A stretch of DNA of 64,000 nt. It comes from Flammulina velutipes (lineage: Eukaryota > Basidiomycota > Agaricomycetes > Agaricales > Physalacriaceae). Positions 1 through 11,800 of this stretch are shown here, in pieces. The stretch is from positions 1 through 64,000 of the forward strand of contig JAALGH010000019.1 in assembly GCA_011800155.1 (NCBI GenBank), in the 5' to 3' direction. Positions within the stretch are counted from its first letter, which is position 1. Each line of letters starts with the position of its first letter. A model generated the notes under the pieces. That model was given only the letters and a program-made list of their open reading frames with translations. It searched no databases and was not told the DNA's origin. Made by a program: the position numbers and the translations under genes.

Positions 1-143
1 CCCCTAACCCTAACCCCCCTAACCCTAACCCCCCTAACCCTAACCCCCCCTACCCTAACCCCCCCAACCCTAACCCCTAACCCTAACCCCTAACCCTAAC
101 CCCCCTAACCCTAACCCCCCTAACCCTAACCCCCTAACCCTAC
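1..143. repeat. Telomere, C-rich strand (CCCTAA with extra C runs)
   Basis: The window opens with CCCTAA units, mostly pairs of CCCTAACCCTAA separated by runs of four to seven C. The C-rich strand reads 5' to 3' inward, as expected at a left chromosome end. The array stops near base 143 and coding-like sequence follows at once. The unit-length irregularity could be real or could be homopolymer error. Confidence 0.95.
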
Positions 144-432
144 GCCAGCCTCAAGAAGGTGCGCGCCCCGGTCAAGAACGTGAGTCGGTTTCATCCGTAC
201 TCTCATTCCACCGATAACGATTCTTCTTCATGTTTAGAACAAAACTTCGAAGGATGGCAAGAAGAAATCGTCGGGCCCATCTACCGCCAAGTCCCCCGCC
301 AAGAGGTACCCATCTCCTCCTCTTCCTTACGTTCCCAAAGCTGGACGAAGACCTCCCAGGATCGTTCCCAAGAAGAGCGGCGGCAAGGACTCGGGCAAGC
401 CGAAGGGCAAGAGTGTCGCGCACAAGAAGTGA
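142..432 (+). pseudogene. Lys-rich C-terminal tail of a gene cut by the telomere
   Basis: Immediately after the telomere an open frame reads into two plausible short introns: donor at 181 with acceptor near 237, and donor at about 306 with acceptor near 340. Joining the pieces gives a strongly basic stretch rich in Lys, Ser and Pro that ends in SVAHKK and a TGA at about 430. There is no start codon: the 5' part would lie inside the telomere, so this is a 3' remnant. The composition resembles a linker-histone or other nucleic-acid-binding tail, but it is too short to name. It could also be the end of a preceding 5'-truncated telomeric retroelement. Confidence 0.35.
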
Positions 433-459
433 TCGCGTTTAGGTATGACAGACCCACTA

Positions 460-2657
460 CTTACCCGGACTGGTTGCTTAATGTCCCACTCCCACAGGCC
501 GTACGATATGTAATTTTAAATACTCCTCTCGAAATTGTAGAAGCCGCTCAATTTAAAAATCATGTACATCGTTCGCCTGGCGTGACCTGCCCGAAGATAT
601 AGAATATCAGCTTAGTGTAGGAATGAGATATATGTTTCATTCACCACGCCGCACGGCCTTAATAAGTCAAGCGTGGCGCGATTTCCAACGTCGTCTTCGT
701 TGGAGATATTATTCGCATTCACTAAAGAAGAAGACGATCTCTATGATCCAGAGTACGAGGTGGCGGGACGACAGTCCCAAATTGAACCACCTCGTCTACC
801 GACATATCTTGAACTAGGCCTCGTGGCTGGGCGGCGCTTCGTTAATAAAACGATCGCCAATATACCGCCCGAGACGGACAAGGACATTCATAAATCGCTT
901 GCCCTAGTCCTCGCCTCATTCAAGAGTTCTTATTTGAGAACGATCTGGTCGTTACCAATACCGACAAGAACTTGGGCATCGCGGTGTCTAAGCGAACCTG
1001 GATAATAGAGAAAAGTCGCGATATACTTGCAGATCAATTAAACTACAAGGAAATTATGCTAATTCAAGCTAATCAAATCTGCGACTATCAATGTACTGAA
1101 ATGGAGTTACTTGCGGGGCTTGCTGAAGCCCGTCTCTCCAACGGCAAACAAATCGCTGCCTTTTGCGGAGTAAGATTACCTTACCGAAAAGCCAACATAC
1201 TGTGCCGCGCTTCTACGGTATTCCTAAAATACACAAGGAACCCGTTAAGATGCGCCAATCGTGCCATGCCACAGCGCCATCCAAAATCCTGCCGCTAAGT
1301 ACGTTTCGAAAAGACTCAAACCGATCGTTGAATCGGCGCCAACCATTATTCATGGATCTAAAGACCTGGCGCAAAAATTGAGCAAAGTTAAGCTATTAAA
1401 AAACCGCCGATGGTTCATCGTCACCGGTGATGTTGTCGCTTTCTACCCTAATATCCGCTCAAACGATGTCTCGATATCGTCACTGATCTTCACGCGGAAT
1501 TCTACTACAAGGGACCAGTAAGCGAACATACGATTGAAGAATTATCCGAAGAGGAAATATTCATTCGCTGTATTAAAATAGCTAACAATAATCTAGTCTT
1601 ACAGTATGAGGATAAGTTTTACAAACAACAGCAAGGCCTAGCAATGGGCGTTGCTTGTTCGCCCGATCTAGCCAACCTTTATGGTTGGTATTTCGAGCGA
1701 GAACTTAACATCCTCAATCATCCGTTAATCCCCTTTTACGGAAGATATATCGACGATTGCCTGGCCATAGTCTACGCCTCTTCTGACAAGGAAGCGTTAA
1801 ACATTGTCTCGCAACTCGCATACGATAACTGTACGATTGAGTGGAACGTGTCGAATCATTTCCAACCTTTTCTCGACATGACTATTTATCACGACAACGA
1901 TAATAGTATACAACACATGCCGTACCGCAAAGCACGTAACCACCAGGAGAGAATTCCTTGGATATCTCATCACCCGCTTGACGTCAAACGGGGTACCTAT
2001 ATTGGTGAGATGTCGCGTTTAGCCACGCTGAGTAGTAAAATCGACCACTACTCCGATGCCATCAAAGCGTTAGCAGCTTTGTATGTCAAGCGCGGTTACC
2101 CGTACGAAATGGTATCGAAATGGACTAAGGAAAATTTCGCCACACGCTGGCAGAGACGGCTTGACGACACAGTTAAGTCGGACGCGAGCGACGTGTTGGT
2201 CCTTAAATCCGAGTATAATACCGCTTGGAATTACTTCTCCGCTAAGGAATTGGGTGACACCGTCCTTGGATATTGGCGCGACTATATCGTGCGCGCCGAA
2301 CTCGGTCAATTTGATCGAGCTCATCCGGTCCTGTCTGCAGACGACGAGGGACTATCGGCGACTCACGGTGATCTTCGGACACTTGTGCAGACGTCTAACG
2401 GTCCTTCTCTGATGCCAGACATCCGGAAAATAAATATCCTTAATCGTCGAATGATTGTGAGTCGCAAACGCACTCGCAATTTATTCGATCTTACTAGTCT
2501 TTGGAAAAAGACGGTTGTCACCACTCTCGAACACGACATTGTCAACGAGAGTTCACAACTCAACGACGACGAGATAGATCTTGTTGGCGTAAATGAAGCC
2601 GGTTTGGAGCCGGGGGATTTGGAGTATGTGTACTACCGTAACGTGTTTCCGATCTAA
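460..2657 (+). pseudogene. Penelope-like reverse transcriptase, no endonuclease (Coprina type), frameshifted
   Basis: Reverse transcriptase motifs appear in the right order but in several frames: a TDKNLGIAV-type motif near 960-1000, FYGIPKIHK near 1215, the catalytic block DVVAFYPNI near 1430, QGLAMGVACSPDLANLYG near 1632 and the active-site YIDD near 1750. The longest intact piece is 1644-2657, about 337 residues. Translation stays RT-like when the frame is changed near 600, 720, 960, 1165, 1260 and 1470, so the element is decayed or the sequence carries indel errors. No GIY-YIG endonuclease follows the RT; the protein ends at 2657 with a charged tail. A PKIHK motif, a telomere-adjacent position and no endonuclease are what is known for the Coprina and Athena elements. 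Role: copies element RNA onto exposed chromosome ends. Confidence 0.85.
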
Positions 2658-2965
2658 GAGAGTTAAGCCGTATGACCGGCGATAGTTTACAATCGAACTT
2701 ATTTAAGGTGACCTGTTGGCGTTTCGTTACAGGCTCTTTACCAGTCATGACGCCTCGTTGCTGTTTCGGCAGCGAGGTCTAGCTGGACTTATCTAAGGCG
2801 GCTCACTGGCGTCTTGTACGCTACGAGTCTTGTCGGTGATTTAAAACTCTGTCGTTCGCGATGGATCTCTCTTAAAATAGAACAATTCCTGAACCTTGCC
2901 AAGACGGTAAGTACTTCGGTTATTAGTACGTCTCAGACATACTAATCGTGGCTTTTGAGGACTTT
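2658..2965 (+). other. Presumed 3' untranslated part of the Penelope-like element
   Basis: No open frame of note. It lies between the RT stop codon and the first telomere-like repeats, so it is most simply the 3' tail of the element. Two similar stretches, near 2700-2735 and 2785-2820 (AAGGTGACCTGTTGGCGT and AAGGCGGCTCACTGGCGT), form a weak direct repeat. Confidence 0.4.
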
Positions 2966-3095
2966 CCTAACCCCCATTCCTAACCCCTAACCGTAAGTGC
3001 GCTTGTTAGTCCAAGCGATTTCTAATAGACTGACGACATACTGGTAGCTAACCGCTAACCTAACCCTAGAACCTTTCCCGGCTAACCCCGAAGGT
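2966..3095. repeat. Degenerate interstitial telomere-like repeats
   Basis: Several CCTAACCCC, CCTAACCCCTAACC, GCTAACCGCTAACCTAACCCTA and GCTAACCCC pieces lie in 2965-3095 in the same orientation as the terminal telomere. Another CCCTAACCCCCC is at 3503-3514. They sit just past the 3' end of the Penelope-like element and look like an older chromosome terminus onto which the element was added. Confidence 0.65.
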
Positions 3096-3500
3096 ACGAA
3101 GTGTGGCACTCACTTTTCTCTAGGGTTCTCATCACGTGATCCGTGGCTGTGGCGCTTCGTCCTGTCATGTGAGGTCATGTGATCGTGTCAGGTGCGTCTC
3201 AGTCAGCGCCGAGTCTAACATGATTCAGCAGATATCACAAGGCCTTGCGCCACACGGTATCCGTCCAATAGCGTAAGTTTCTCTCGCTAACCATTAGAAA
3301 TCACCGTCTCGGCGCCAGTCATCGCCAAGTCATCGATGACTGAGCGTTCACAAATCGTCGATCGCTAAGCAGGATCTGAAGAGCTTAAATGCGAAAGGTC
3401 CCAGGTACGTGGTTCCCCCACTACCGCCTTATCCTGCTGCGTCGCTCTTCAATAGAGTCATCTACAGTTTCCGCCACCCTCTCGTGCGTTGGATACTCAT
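3096..3500. other. Intergenic, no gene seen
   Basis: Short repeats such as CATCACGTGATC and TCATGTGATCGTGTCA near 3130-3190 and GTCATCGCCAAGTCATCGATGAC near 3317. No coding signal recognised. Confidence 0.4.
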
Positions 3501-3504
3501 CTCC

Positions 3505-4018
3505 CTAACCCCCCTATTGCTACGTTCGCGCTGAACACGACCCAGTTCGAGCACAACTACAAGGTTGATGTTACCGACCCAGAGGGTGGCTTCATGGAGG
3601 GTGTCGTGCAGGTCGGGTTGACGACAGCTCTTTGGAGCTGCAGAAGCTGTTGGATGAGGAATACTGGTAGCTCAAAGAAGACCATCCCGGACCCGACTTC
3701 GACCGCCATCGAAGAGGACGCGACCTTCGTTGAATCCTTCTTCGCCATTCCCAACGAGGAGAAGGAGTCGAAGCTCCATCTCCAATCGCCCTGGCTCTTG
3801 CGTCTCGAACTGGATCGTGCGCGGATTATAGATCGCAAATTGACCATGTTGTACGTTGCATTGCGGATTTCGGACGGCTTCAAGATGCATCTCTTCATCA
3901 TTTGGAGTGAAGATCGTTCCGATAAACTCGTTATTCGTTGCCGTATTGTCGCTGGCGACAAGGACGACGAGGGGATGAACAGGATTGAGGAGGACATTTT
4001 CTTGCACCAGTTGGAGAA
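3505..4018 (+). pseudogene. RPB1 fragment (RNA polymerase II largest subunit), left copy
   Basis: The reading starts with ATFALNTTQFEHNYKVDVTD, a piece of the fungal RPB1 core. A one-base loss near 3624 then shifts the frame and a TAG stops it at about 3667. It jumps directly to a later part of RPB1 (PTSTAIEEDATFVESFF, then LHLQSPWLLRLELDR, then FIIWSEDRSDKLVIRCRIV) and ends near QLEN at 4018. So there is one frameshift, one nonsense codon and a large internal deletion, and neither end of the gene is present: a dead fragment. The same orientation and the same neighbour gene recur in the right-hand copy (20606-22644), so both came from one duplicated block. The outer edge lies about 400 bp from the telomere-like repeats and may be the healed break. 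Confidence 0.85.
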
Positions 4019-4029
4019 TTACTCGCCGG

Positions 4030-7000
4030 CGTCACATGCCTTGCGTCGACCGTGGGACCCGGGTGACGAAGCTTTGTTTCTTGCCATCATGTCGTCGCTG
4101 CCTTATCTCCACCGCGTTCGTGAGGTCGACGTCCTCCATACTACACCTGTGGTGGATCCTGGACGTGAGACGATTCCGTCCTTCATCCCTCATGATCTAC
4201 ACCGTCTCTTACGGAGTTCCCATCGCCAACTGAGAGAGGTCACTCGAGACCTCACTCGACGACTTCTGCATTGGTTCTCTCATGAGGACCAACGATCGGT
4301 ATGTCATCTTCCTCTTCTGGCCTGGGTCTTGTTACTGATGGTATATCAGTGGAACGAACTTCGGGATTGGACCTTGGTGACTCTGGGTCTACCCGACGCC
4401 GTACAAGGCCTTACCATTCTGGATTCTGTCCATCTACTCTATGATCTCTACGGATATGGATGGGACCCGTCGTTCCGTAAAGATCTTCTACTACGCCGGC
4501 AGCAATCTGCCATTAGACAAGTAAGAGGCCAGTGACTATGTGTGTGTGGAAACTGATATCTTTGGTAGCATTATCTTATGACCTATGTCCAGGCAACACA
4601 GCAGCTCAACGGAATGTCCCTGGAGGAGGATGCCGACCTCGCCCCGGATACCGTCATCGATTTGGAGGAAGAGGACCTTTCGGAGGAAGAAATATCCTCG
4701 TATGAACCCGTTCCCATGGTCGACGATCTTCTCTCCTCCAGTCATTTGTCGTCTCCCCCGGATTCTCCTCTCACCCCCCTTCCTGCATCACCATCTCCTT
4801 CCATCGATTTACCAGATATCCTTGAGGAAGAACATGAGCATGAGCCTCTGTACCGATTCCTGATCCCTAGCGGACCCGACGTGGCACTCAAGGACATATT
4901 TTCGGCCTGGGCTAGGGTCCTTGTTACTCTCCTGCCTGGACTCAAGACTGCGCGATGGATCTCCCGTGTATGTGGACATAATCCTGATTCCTTTCCCCGT
5001 ACTGAAGACTTGCCAGCTTGAAAAACCTACGCCAGAGGCTCTCTACAATGCTCTCAAAATTCTTCAGGTCAAAAAGCCCAAGGGAAGGAAATCCGAACTC
5101 GTCTTTCTCCCGTCAGAGGAAGCCTCTCAACGTGCACTAGATAGAGGTGTTCTTGGGCGTGTGCTGCAGGGCCTCCGAGCCTTTCCGATCCTGGATTACG
5201 AAGAGGCTAAGGTTAACGCTGCTTTCAAGGTGAGAGTCACCTACTCTTACACTCAATCTTACCTAGACCTCGTTCTAGGAGTCTTGTTTGATGGAAGTCC
5301 TGCTGCAAATTATCGATGACACCTACCTCTCCGAACTATCCCAGCAACAGGACGCCCACGCTCTATCTCTTCTGCGATTCAGCCGCATGCAAGACACTAT
5401 TTCCTATATTCTATGGAAGTGGGCTGGGCCTATTAATGCCAGTTGGGTCGCTGATCCTTCTGAGCTCCTTTTTGTAGCTCGGCCCTTCAAGGTAGGTTTT
5501 CTCTTTTTTCTAAGATCACCTAAGTAACTTTTGTAATAGAAGAGGACCCGACAAAGTAAATGGGGGCTTGGAAAAGAGGGCGGACAACAGTTCGTCAAGT
5601 TCCTCCTGGACAATCCCTATGTCATCCCCGCGCGGCTGTTCCCGACATGGTTTACTCGCTTGTTTCTCGAGAAAACTTTGTTAGAGCTTGGCGCTGGTTA
5701 GGACAAGCTCTTCAGGATGCTGGTATCAATGTCTCATTGGTCGGGAAGAATGTCCCATCACTGCAGAAGTTTTTCGACAACATCCGGGCTGCCCTCTTCC
5801 GACACTTAGAGGATCACATGGAACGTATTCAGTACGCCGCCGACACTGAGGATAACGTGGCTGCTGTCATCTTTCTTCGTACGCTTCAGTTTCGCAATCT
5901 TCAGAACAAGCAACGAGTGTATATGAGGAAGAACCAATGCCGTAGCAAAGTACGTATCATGTTGCTCTCTGTTTTTATCTACTCATCAAATCCTAGTCCG
6001 CCTGGGCAGAGCTTCATCGTGAAACGGAGGAACGCTTTGCTAGAGAAGGAAAGGAGATGTCGAAAGATTCTCAGGTATGTATCTAAGTGTCTGTCTTGCC
6101 TTTAGTATATGAATATGTTGTGTTTAGGTTTATAGCTGCAAGTACTGTTACGGACGACCTCGTGCAGAACACTGCAGTCAGATTCGTTTTATTTCTCGAA
6201 AACCCAACTGTGATTACCTGAAAGGCCACGGCATCAGTATGGCGTCAGATCGAATAGAGAAAGCTCCTGAGGTTAGCAGATATAGTTCTATTTGATATTT
6301 GCTAACTATTTTATAGGGTGTTCATGTCTATGATGCTCGGGAGCTCGATATGTCAGAAATGGATGCCCCACCTGAGATTTTGGAACACTGTGGGAGATTC
6401 ATTCTTTTGCTATCCGACGACAAGGACGAAACTGATCTCCACCCATGTTTACCCTCTCGACCTACGAAATCTAAAACCAAATCCAAGAAGCCGAACTCTG
6501 ACGATCTATCTGCCACACCGTCCTCCACTTCTTCTTCTCCTGACGCCGATCCTGCTTTCTATGTAAACGTATTGGAGAGTTTGGGATCAAGTGTTGTCAA
6601 AGGGCGGCACCGAATAGTAAGTAAATTAAATGTTGTTTCTAAAACCAACTGACCGTTGCATAGATAGATTGGGGCATGTTTAATGCTTTCGATCCACTAA
6701 TACATGACATAATGATTCAACATGAAGAGCTATGTGAACGTGAGCCTTTTTCTGTGTCTTAATCTCTTGGAACTTACTCCCTTGCTAGATATGTGCAGTC
6801 TCAATCGAGGATCCCAGTTCAAGTACTTTACTACCTCCAAGACGATGTTTGCCATGGGCGCACGCCAGCCCAAAGGGGGAGCTCTTGGAGACACTTATGG
6901 GTTCTATGTTATATTTGACGTAGAGTCTATCATAGGTTTGCATCGTGCTTTTGACTATGCCGAGGTATGTGGTGTTATACTTCTCTTCAATATTGTCTAC

Positions 7001-7756
7001 TAACACAGCTTTAGGACTGTATGTTCCTCCTGGAGGTGGCTCGCTTCGTTTTCCCTTCTATGTATAACGCGATGAGGGTCGATGCCGCGTTCGCAGATAA
7101 ACTTGGCCTAACTGGACATAATCTTTTCCGCTGCAAGAACTACATCTCCGCACAACATCAGGATAACGACCAGGGTCGTAGTCTGTGCTGCCAGAATCAA
7201 TGGTGGGGTAACAGAGAGACCCGCGACTTTGCTTTCTGTCAGCCTAGTTGGGGATATTACTGGAGAACGCGACCCAATTTTGCTTGGTATCCTCTATTTT
7301 TGTATATCTTGCTTGATTCTGATTTTTGATAGGTCGTTTGACTCGAGTGATCTACACGGTACCATGCTTCCTGGCTTCGACGACTTTCCCGCTCCTAGAG
7401 AGTTCTTGGATCCACGCGATACTCCAGCCCCCGCTCCCCCTAGAGACGCCGATGACGGAGTTGGCCATTATAATCCTATGCTTCCTCAGCAGAATTTTAG
7501 AAGAAGACAACAAGCTAGGCAACAACCAGGACAGCCACAGGGAGGCCAAGTTGGCCAAGTCGGTGGTGGTGGTGGTGCCGGAGTAGGTGGCCCAGCCGCT
7601 GTGGTTGTTCCACCGTTGCAGCCTGGGGGTACTCGAACTAGTACTGGAACTCATCAAGGTATACCTCAGAAAAACGCTCAAGCAGCACGTAGATTCAATG
7701 ATGCTATTCATACACGTAGCGTAACTCGTGCTTATTGGCAGAATAGAATTCAATAG
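4030..7756 (+). CDS. Unknown multi-exon gene, left copy, 5'-truncated; possible 2OG-Fe(II) dioxygenase-like C-terminus
   Basis: About ten exons with short GT-AG introns, for example 4299-4350 and 4522-4590, end in a TAG at 7756. The N-terminal half contains DPGDEALFLAIMSSLPYLHR and an acidic, Ser/Pro-rich linker. The middle has a Cys pair (CKYCYGRPRAEHC) near 6135. The C-terminal domain has an H-Q-D triad near 7155 (ISAQHQDNDQ) and a later H in DLHGTMLPG near 7355. This HxD...H spacing suggests a double-stranded beta-helix iron dioxygenase, but that is inference. A Gly/Gln-rich low-complexity tail follows (GGQVGQVGGGGGAGVGG). Compared with the right copy, the first exon(s) are missing: an RPB1 remnant is fused at about 4020-4045. 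One junction near 4915-4955 needs a very short intron or a frameshift. Probably non-functional without its 5' end. Confidence 0.5.
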
Positions 7757-7996
7757 ACTTGGTTCTGCTACATTACTAGGATTCACCCAACACCTGTCGT
7801 ACAAATGCCAGTGCTTGTATCCATAAGGTTCTTCGGTCTCGCATACCTCTGGAGTGAAGCTCCGGTAATTGAACCAGATGCTCGTGGAGCATCTCGACCT
7901 CTGCTGTGGTAAGAGGACAGTCGGTGTCTGGAACCTCAATCAATGAGAGATGTTGAGGACGTCGGGAAGCCAAGCTAGGCAGTGCTTGGGGCTCTC
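4045..7996. repeat. Left arm of a large inverted duplication
   Basis: Base x here pairs with base 24110-x (24109-x inside about 6300) on the opposite strand of 16113-20065. I saw only scattered substitutions and one single-base indel over about 3.95 kb, so identity is well above 99%. Examples of differences: 4953 C versus T, and the exon near 4660 (ATCGATTTGG versus ATCAATCTAG). The inner edge is sharp at 7996. The outer edge is ragged at 4025-4065, where the left arm lacks about 20 bases. The arms are separated by 8.1 kb. Confidence 0.95.
7776..7996 (-). pseudogene. C-terminal fragment of an unknown protein (left copy)
   Basis: A 65-residue tail ending in RQVLGES lies tail-to-tail with the arm gene; the two stop codons are 20 bp apart. 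The frame is open to the inner duplication edge at 7996, where homology with the other copy stops, so its N-terminal part is missing here. In the right copy (16052-16333) the same frame stays open about 80 bases further. Function unknown. Confidence 0.4.
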
Positions 7997-8786
7997 CTCG
8001 GTTGATTCCTAGACTCCTTTGTCTCGCGACGACAAGGAAAGTGTTCGGAAGAACAAATGGGATCCTTGTTGTAGTATCCCCTCGCGGTGGGCTCCAGATA
8101 TAGATCTCTTAACGAGTCTGAGTTCGTTGTGATGTTGAGGGGACTACCCGGTGGATTCCTGCTCTTGTTCTGGCGCACCGAGGTCGCAGACCTTGGTAGG
8201 TGAAGAAGTCGGGCAGCGAGCTGTCGCAGACGACGGTTGCGCTTCCAAGTACGCGTTCGTCGAAGTACTAACGCGTGCGCGAAAGTATAGGTTCCAAAAG
8301 TCTCTCGACAGTTGCAAGGGGCTTCTGTGTTGATATTGTGGGGTGATAATTCTATATATCTGTTTCTACGACATGCTACAGTATTTATACTGTACGCTGT
8401 CGGCTTTCTCTTCCGTCTAGTTCTACGCTTAGGCCTCTCGATGCCTGCGTCATGTACCCTGATCGAGCGATCGTGCGACGATCCGGGTTTGAGTCCGTGA
8501 TGTGATTGGCGTTCCGTCGCGTCGAGTCAGACCACCTCGCGATATGACTCTTCGAGGGTGGTAATTCTCTCCGTTCCTGTCGGCTTTGGCATCCAGATTC
8601 CCGAAGGTGCCTGGGCGCCATGCATGGCGCACAGCCTTGGTGTAATCTCTTCCCATCGATCTGGATCTTCTCGTTATCGATCGTTGCAATCCATCGATTA
8701 GTTCGGTAGCTTCCGTGTTCTGAAACGTCCATGCTTGTGCCGTGTGAAGTGCTGCGCCATATGTTCCTAATGCGGACGCGCCGTGG
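7997..8786. other. Intergenic spacer between the left arm and the hAT gene
   Basis: No supported gene. Only short shadow frames. Probably contains the promoter of the hAT transposase gene and the unrecognised left end of that element. No matching terminal inverted repeat was found by eye. Confidence 0.4.
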
Positions 8787-8843
8787 ATGGCGCGTTCACA
8801 CGTTCCGACCTATATGGCGCTGGCGCCGTCGTGCGCCACACCC

Positions 8844-11800
8844 ATGTTTAGTATCAGTTCTGCACTCAGCCCAAGTGCAGGCTGTACAAAGGTATCGAAG
8901 GGAAAGGCAACGGCCAGACCTAGTACCAAGAAGAGACCAGCGGCAAGCACGAGCACGCGTCCCCCAACACGTAGTAAAAAGCGCACTGCCGATGTTGTTG
9001 AAGACGAGCCTGTTCGAAAGAAGGCAAGACGTTCCGTTGCTCCGCCGGTGGACAGCGACAGTGACGACGAGGATGAGGACGACAATGAAGAAGGTGGGGG
9101 TGGTGAAGGGGGTGGTGACGAAGACGGGGGTGACGGCGATGAGGATGAAGAGGTGGAAGACACTGTGCGCACACCTATAATTGACGAAGTTGACGTCGAG
9201 CAGGTGAGTTTACACAGAATTCATTATCTACTAGCTAACATACCTCCAGCAATATAATGCCGCTATTCCAGACTCGTTGGCTGTCAAACATGAGGCGCGC
9301 GACGTCCGGGTTATCTTCTCCGAAAAGGTCAGGGTACGGTTCAAACACGGAGCGGAATACGAGGAGAAAGACGGTTGCTGGTGTAATGTTTGTCTGTGAG
9401 TAACTTCTTTTCTTGGTTGCCACCATTCAACGTGAGGCTTACCTGTGTTAGAAACGATCCAAAATTCATCCAAAAGTATGGCAAGCGCAAGGCATTCCAT
9501 CTCGGCAGTAACAGCTCCCTCCGCGCACACATCCGGCAGCATTACCAGCTGTATCTTGAGGGTTGCAAAACGCAGGAACTGGAGCCTGTCGAACACGCAA
9601 TGCCAAGAGCTGCACTTCGGAAGATGCAAAACGACTTGAAGGCTACCGCCGAAGCAAAAGATGGAAAGGCGGTACAAGGCTCGTTGACGTCCATGGGGTT
9701 TGCTACAAGACAAGGTCCAAAGATGTTCAGCGTCGACAGTGTCTTGGACAGTGTCGCAAAGTACATTTGCTGTGCTGACCAAGTGAGTTTTTGCAGAGAA
9801 ATGGATGATGAGGAAGCTCACCTTGATCTGCAGTCTTTCGCAACTGCCAGCAACCTGTTCTTTCGAAACATCGCCGTATCCCTCCGCCCTCAAACAACGT
9901 CTACCGAGCTTCCATCTCCGCACCAAGTAACGGTGTACATCCATAACGCCTATGTTGTGCACTTGCAGGATCTTCAACAGGTCATGTCAAAGGTTTTGGG
10001 CAAGGTGTCATCAACAGCGGATTGTTGGTCGGTAGACCAGACGAAGCAAGGGTTTCTGGGAGCGACAGCGTGCTGGGTTGAGGTTACGTTGGAGCAAGGG
10101 CGCGATTGCTGGCGGATTCGAAAAGCCGTTGTTGGCTTCATGGCGATCCACGGTGCTCACGATGGGGCAAATTTATCGAGGGCGCTTTTTGCGATTTATC
10201 GTCGTGCAGGCATCGTCGATGTGGTAAAGAAACAGTCCAAGGTAAGCGGTGATTGTTTGGCATTGCCTTGCTGACAAATATCCCAGCTTGGAAAGGTCAC
10301 TCTCGACAATGCCTCCAACAACGATACAATGTGCGCTGGCGTTGAGGACCTTCACGTTCGATATGAGCTGCCGGAGTGGTCTGCCGCGCAGAACCAACTG
10401 ATGTGAGTATTTCTATTTTGTGTTTTTCCCTATGACTGACTGGAAGTAGGTGCATGGCCCACACAGTTAATCTGGGCACCGGCGATGTTATGACTGTAAT
10501 CACGAAAAAAGCAGCACTTGAAACGGCTCAAGCGATTTGGGACCACGACCCCCTGGATCCTGATAACCGTGTACTTGGTGGCTCCCTCGATGTTATTGCA
10601 GCACTGCGCACACTTACGGTCAAGATCCAAGCTTCTGGCCAACGAATAGAGCGTTTCGAAAAGCTTCAAGGAGACCACAACGATAAAGCCCCACTCAAGC
10701 TCATTATGCACGGAAATACACGTTGGGGGACCGCACACGGGATGGTTGAGCGAGGCTTGGAATTGCGAAAGGTATGCTTTTTTAATTTATCTCTAATATA
10801 ACTGCTCATAAAGATTTAGGCCGTCGACGACTTCATAGCCACAGCTGATGCCAAATTTGGCCCTATTACCATCATACGCGCGAAAGGGAAAGTCGTCAAG
10901 AAGATACGTTGGGACGCATTCAAATTAATGCCAGAGGATTGGGATCGGATTGACGATGCGCGGCTGATCTTGAAGGTGCGTGTACCTGAACAACACCCTG
11001 TATTCCACTAAGACATTGCTAGGACTCCAACGATATACAGCAAGTATTTTCATCTGAAGAACGGCCGTCACTCTACAAAATTATCCCACGTCTTGAGCAG
11101 CTTCTCACCAGCTGGGAACTCAAGCTTGAAGACGGACGCTTCACGCCCTATCATGGCGCCCTTGAACAAGGATTAGCCAAGATCCGCAAGTACTACAACA
11201 AACTAGACGACAAGCACGTCTATGTTCTCGCACTGTGTATGTCCTTCCTTAGCTGTCTAACTTGCCTTCTTACTCCCACAGTGATTCATCCTTTTCTCAA
11301 GCTAGAATGGATTGAGATGATGTGGGGCGGTGAAGACGAACAGGCAGAGGCTATCCGCGCGGGGGACAAGTATGCGAAGAACTATAAGGAGGATGCGATG
11401 AAGATTGTCGAGACGGCGGTGCGTTTGTGTGCCATCTTTCTTTGATGCCGCTGACATGTATACAGATGGAGGAATATTCGAAAATGCCTGACGTACTGAA
11501 CTTCTACGGCAATGCCCCCAACGTAGCCACAGCGCCTATCGCTACGCCAGAGGAGTCGACTAGCAATGATTCTACCCAAGGAACTCTCCAGTCTGAATAC
11601 GCTGCGCGCCGCAAGGCAAAAGCCCAAGCCCAAGCTGCCAAGCAGGGAAATCTAGGATGGCGAGCGGAACTGCGCGCCTACCTGGCAGATACACCTATGG
11701 ATGTCGACGAAGATACCGACCTCCTAGTTTATTGGGCAGTAAGTTCATATCCTCTCAGTCCTATCCTCATTCTAATAGATCTAGGCAAACCACCGCAATT

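Noticed and set aside
7352..7939. 195-codon minus-strand frame and its twin at 16170-16757
   Set aside because: Antisense to the Gly/Gln-rich last exon of the arm gene; Ser/Leu-rich composition is typical of a shadow.
8810..9174. Minus-strand frames rich in Ser/Pro/His opposite the hAT N-terminus
   Set aside because: They are mirror images of the Asp/Glu/Gly-rich plus-strand exon, a usual shadow of low-complexity coding sequence.
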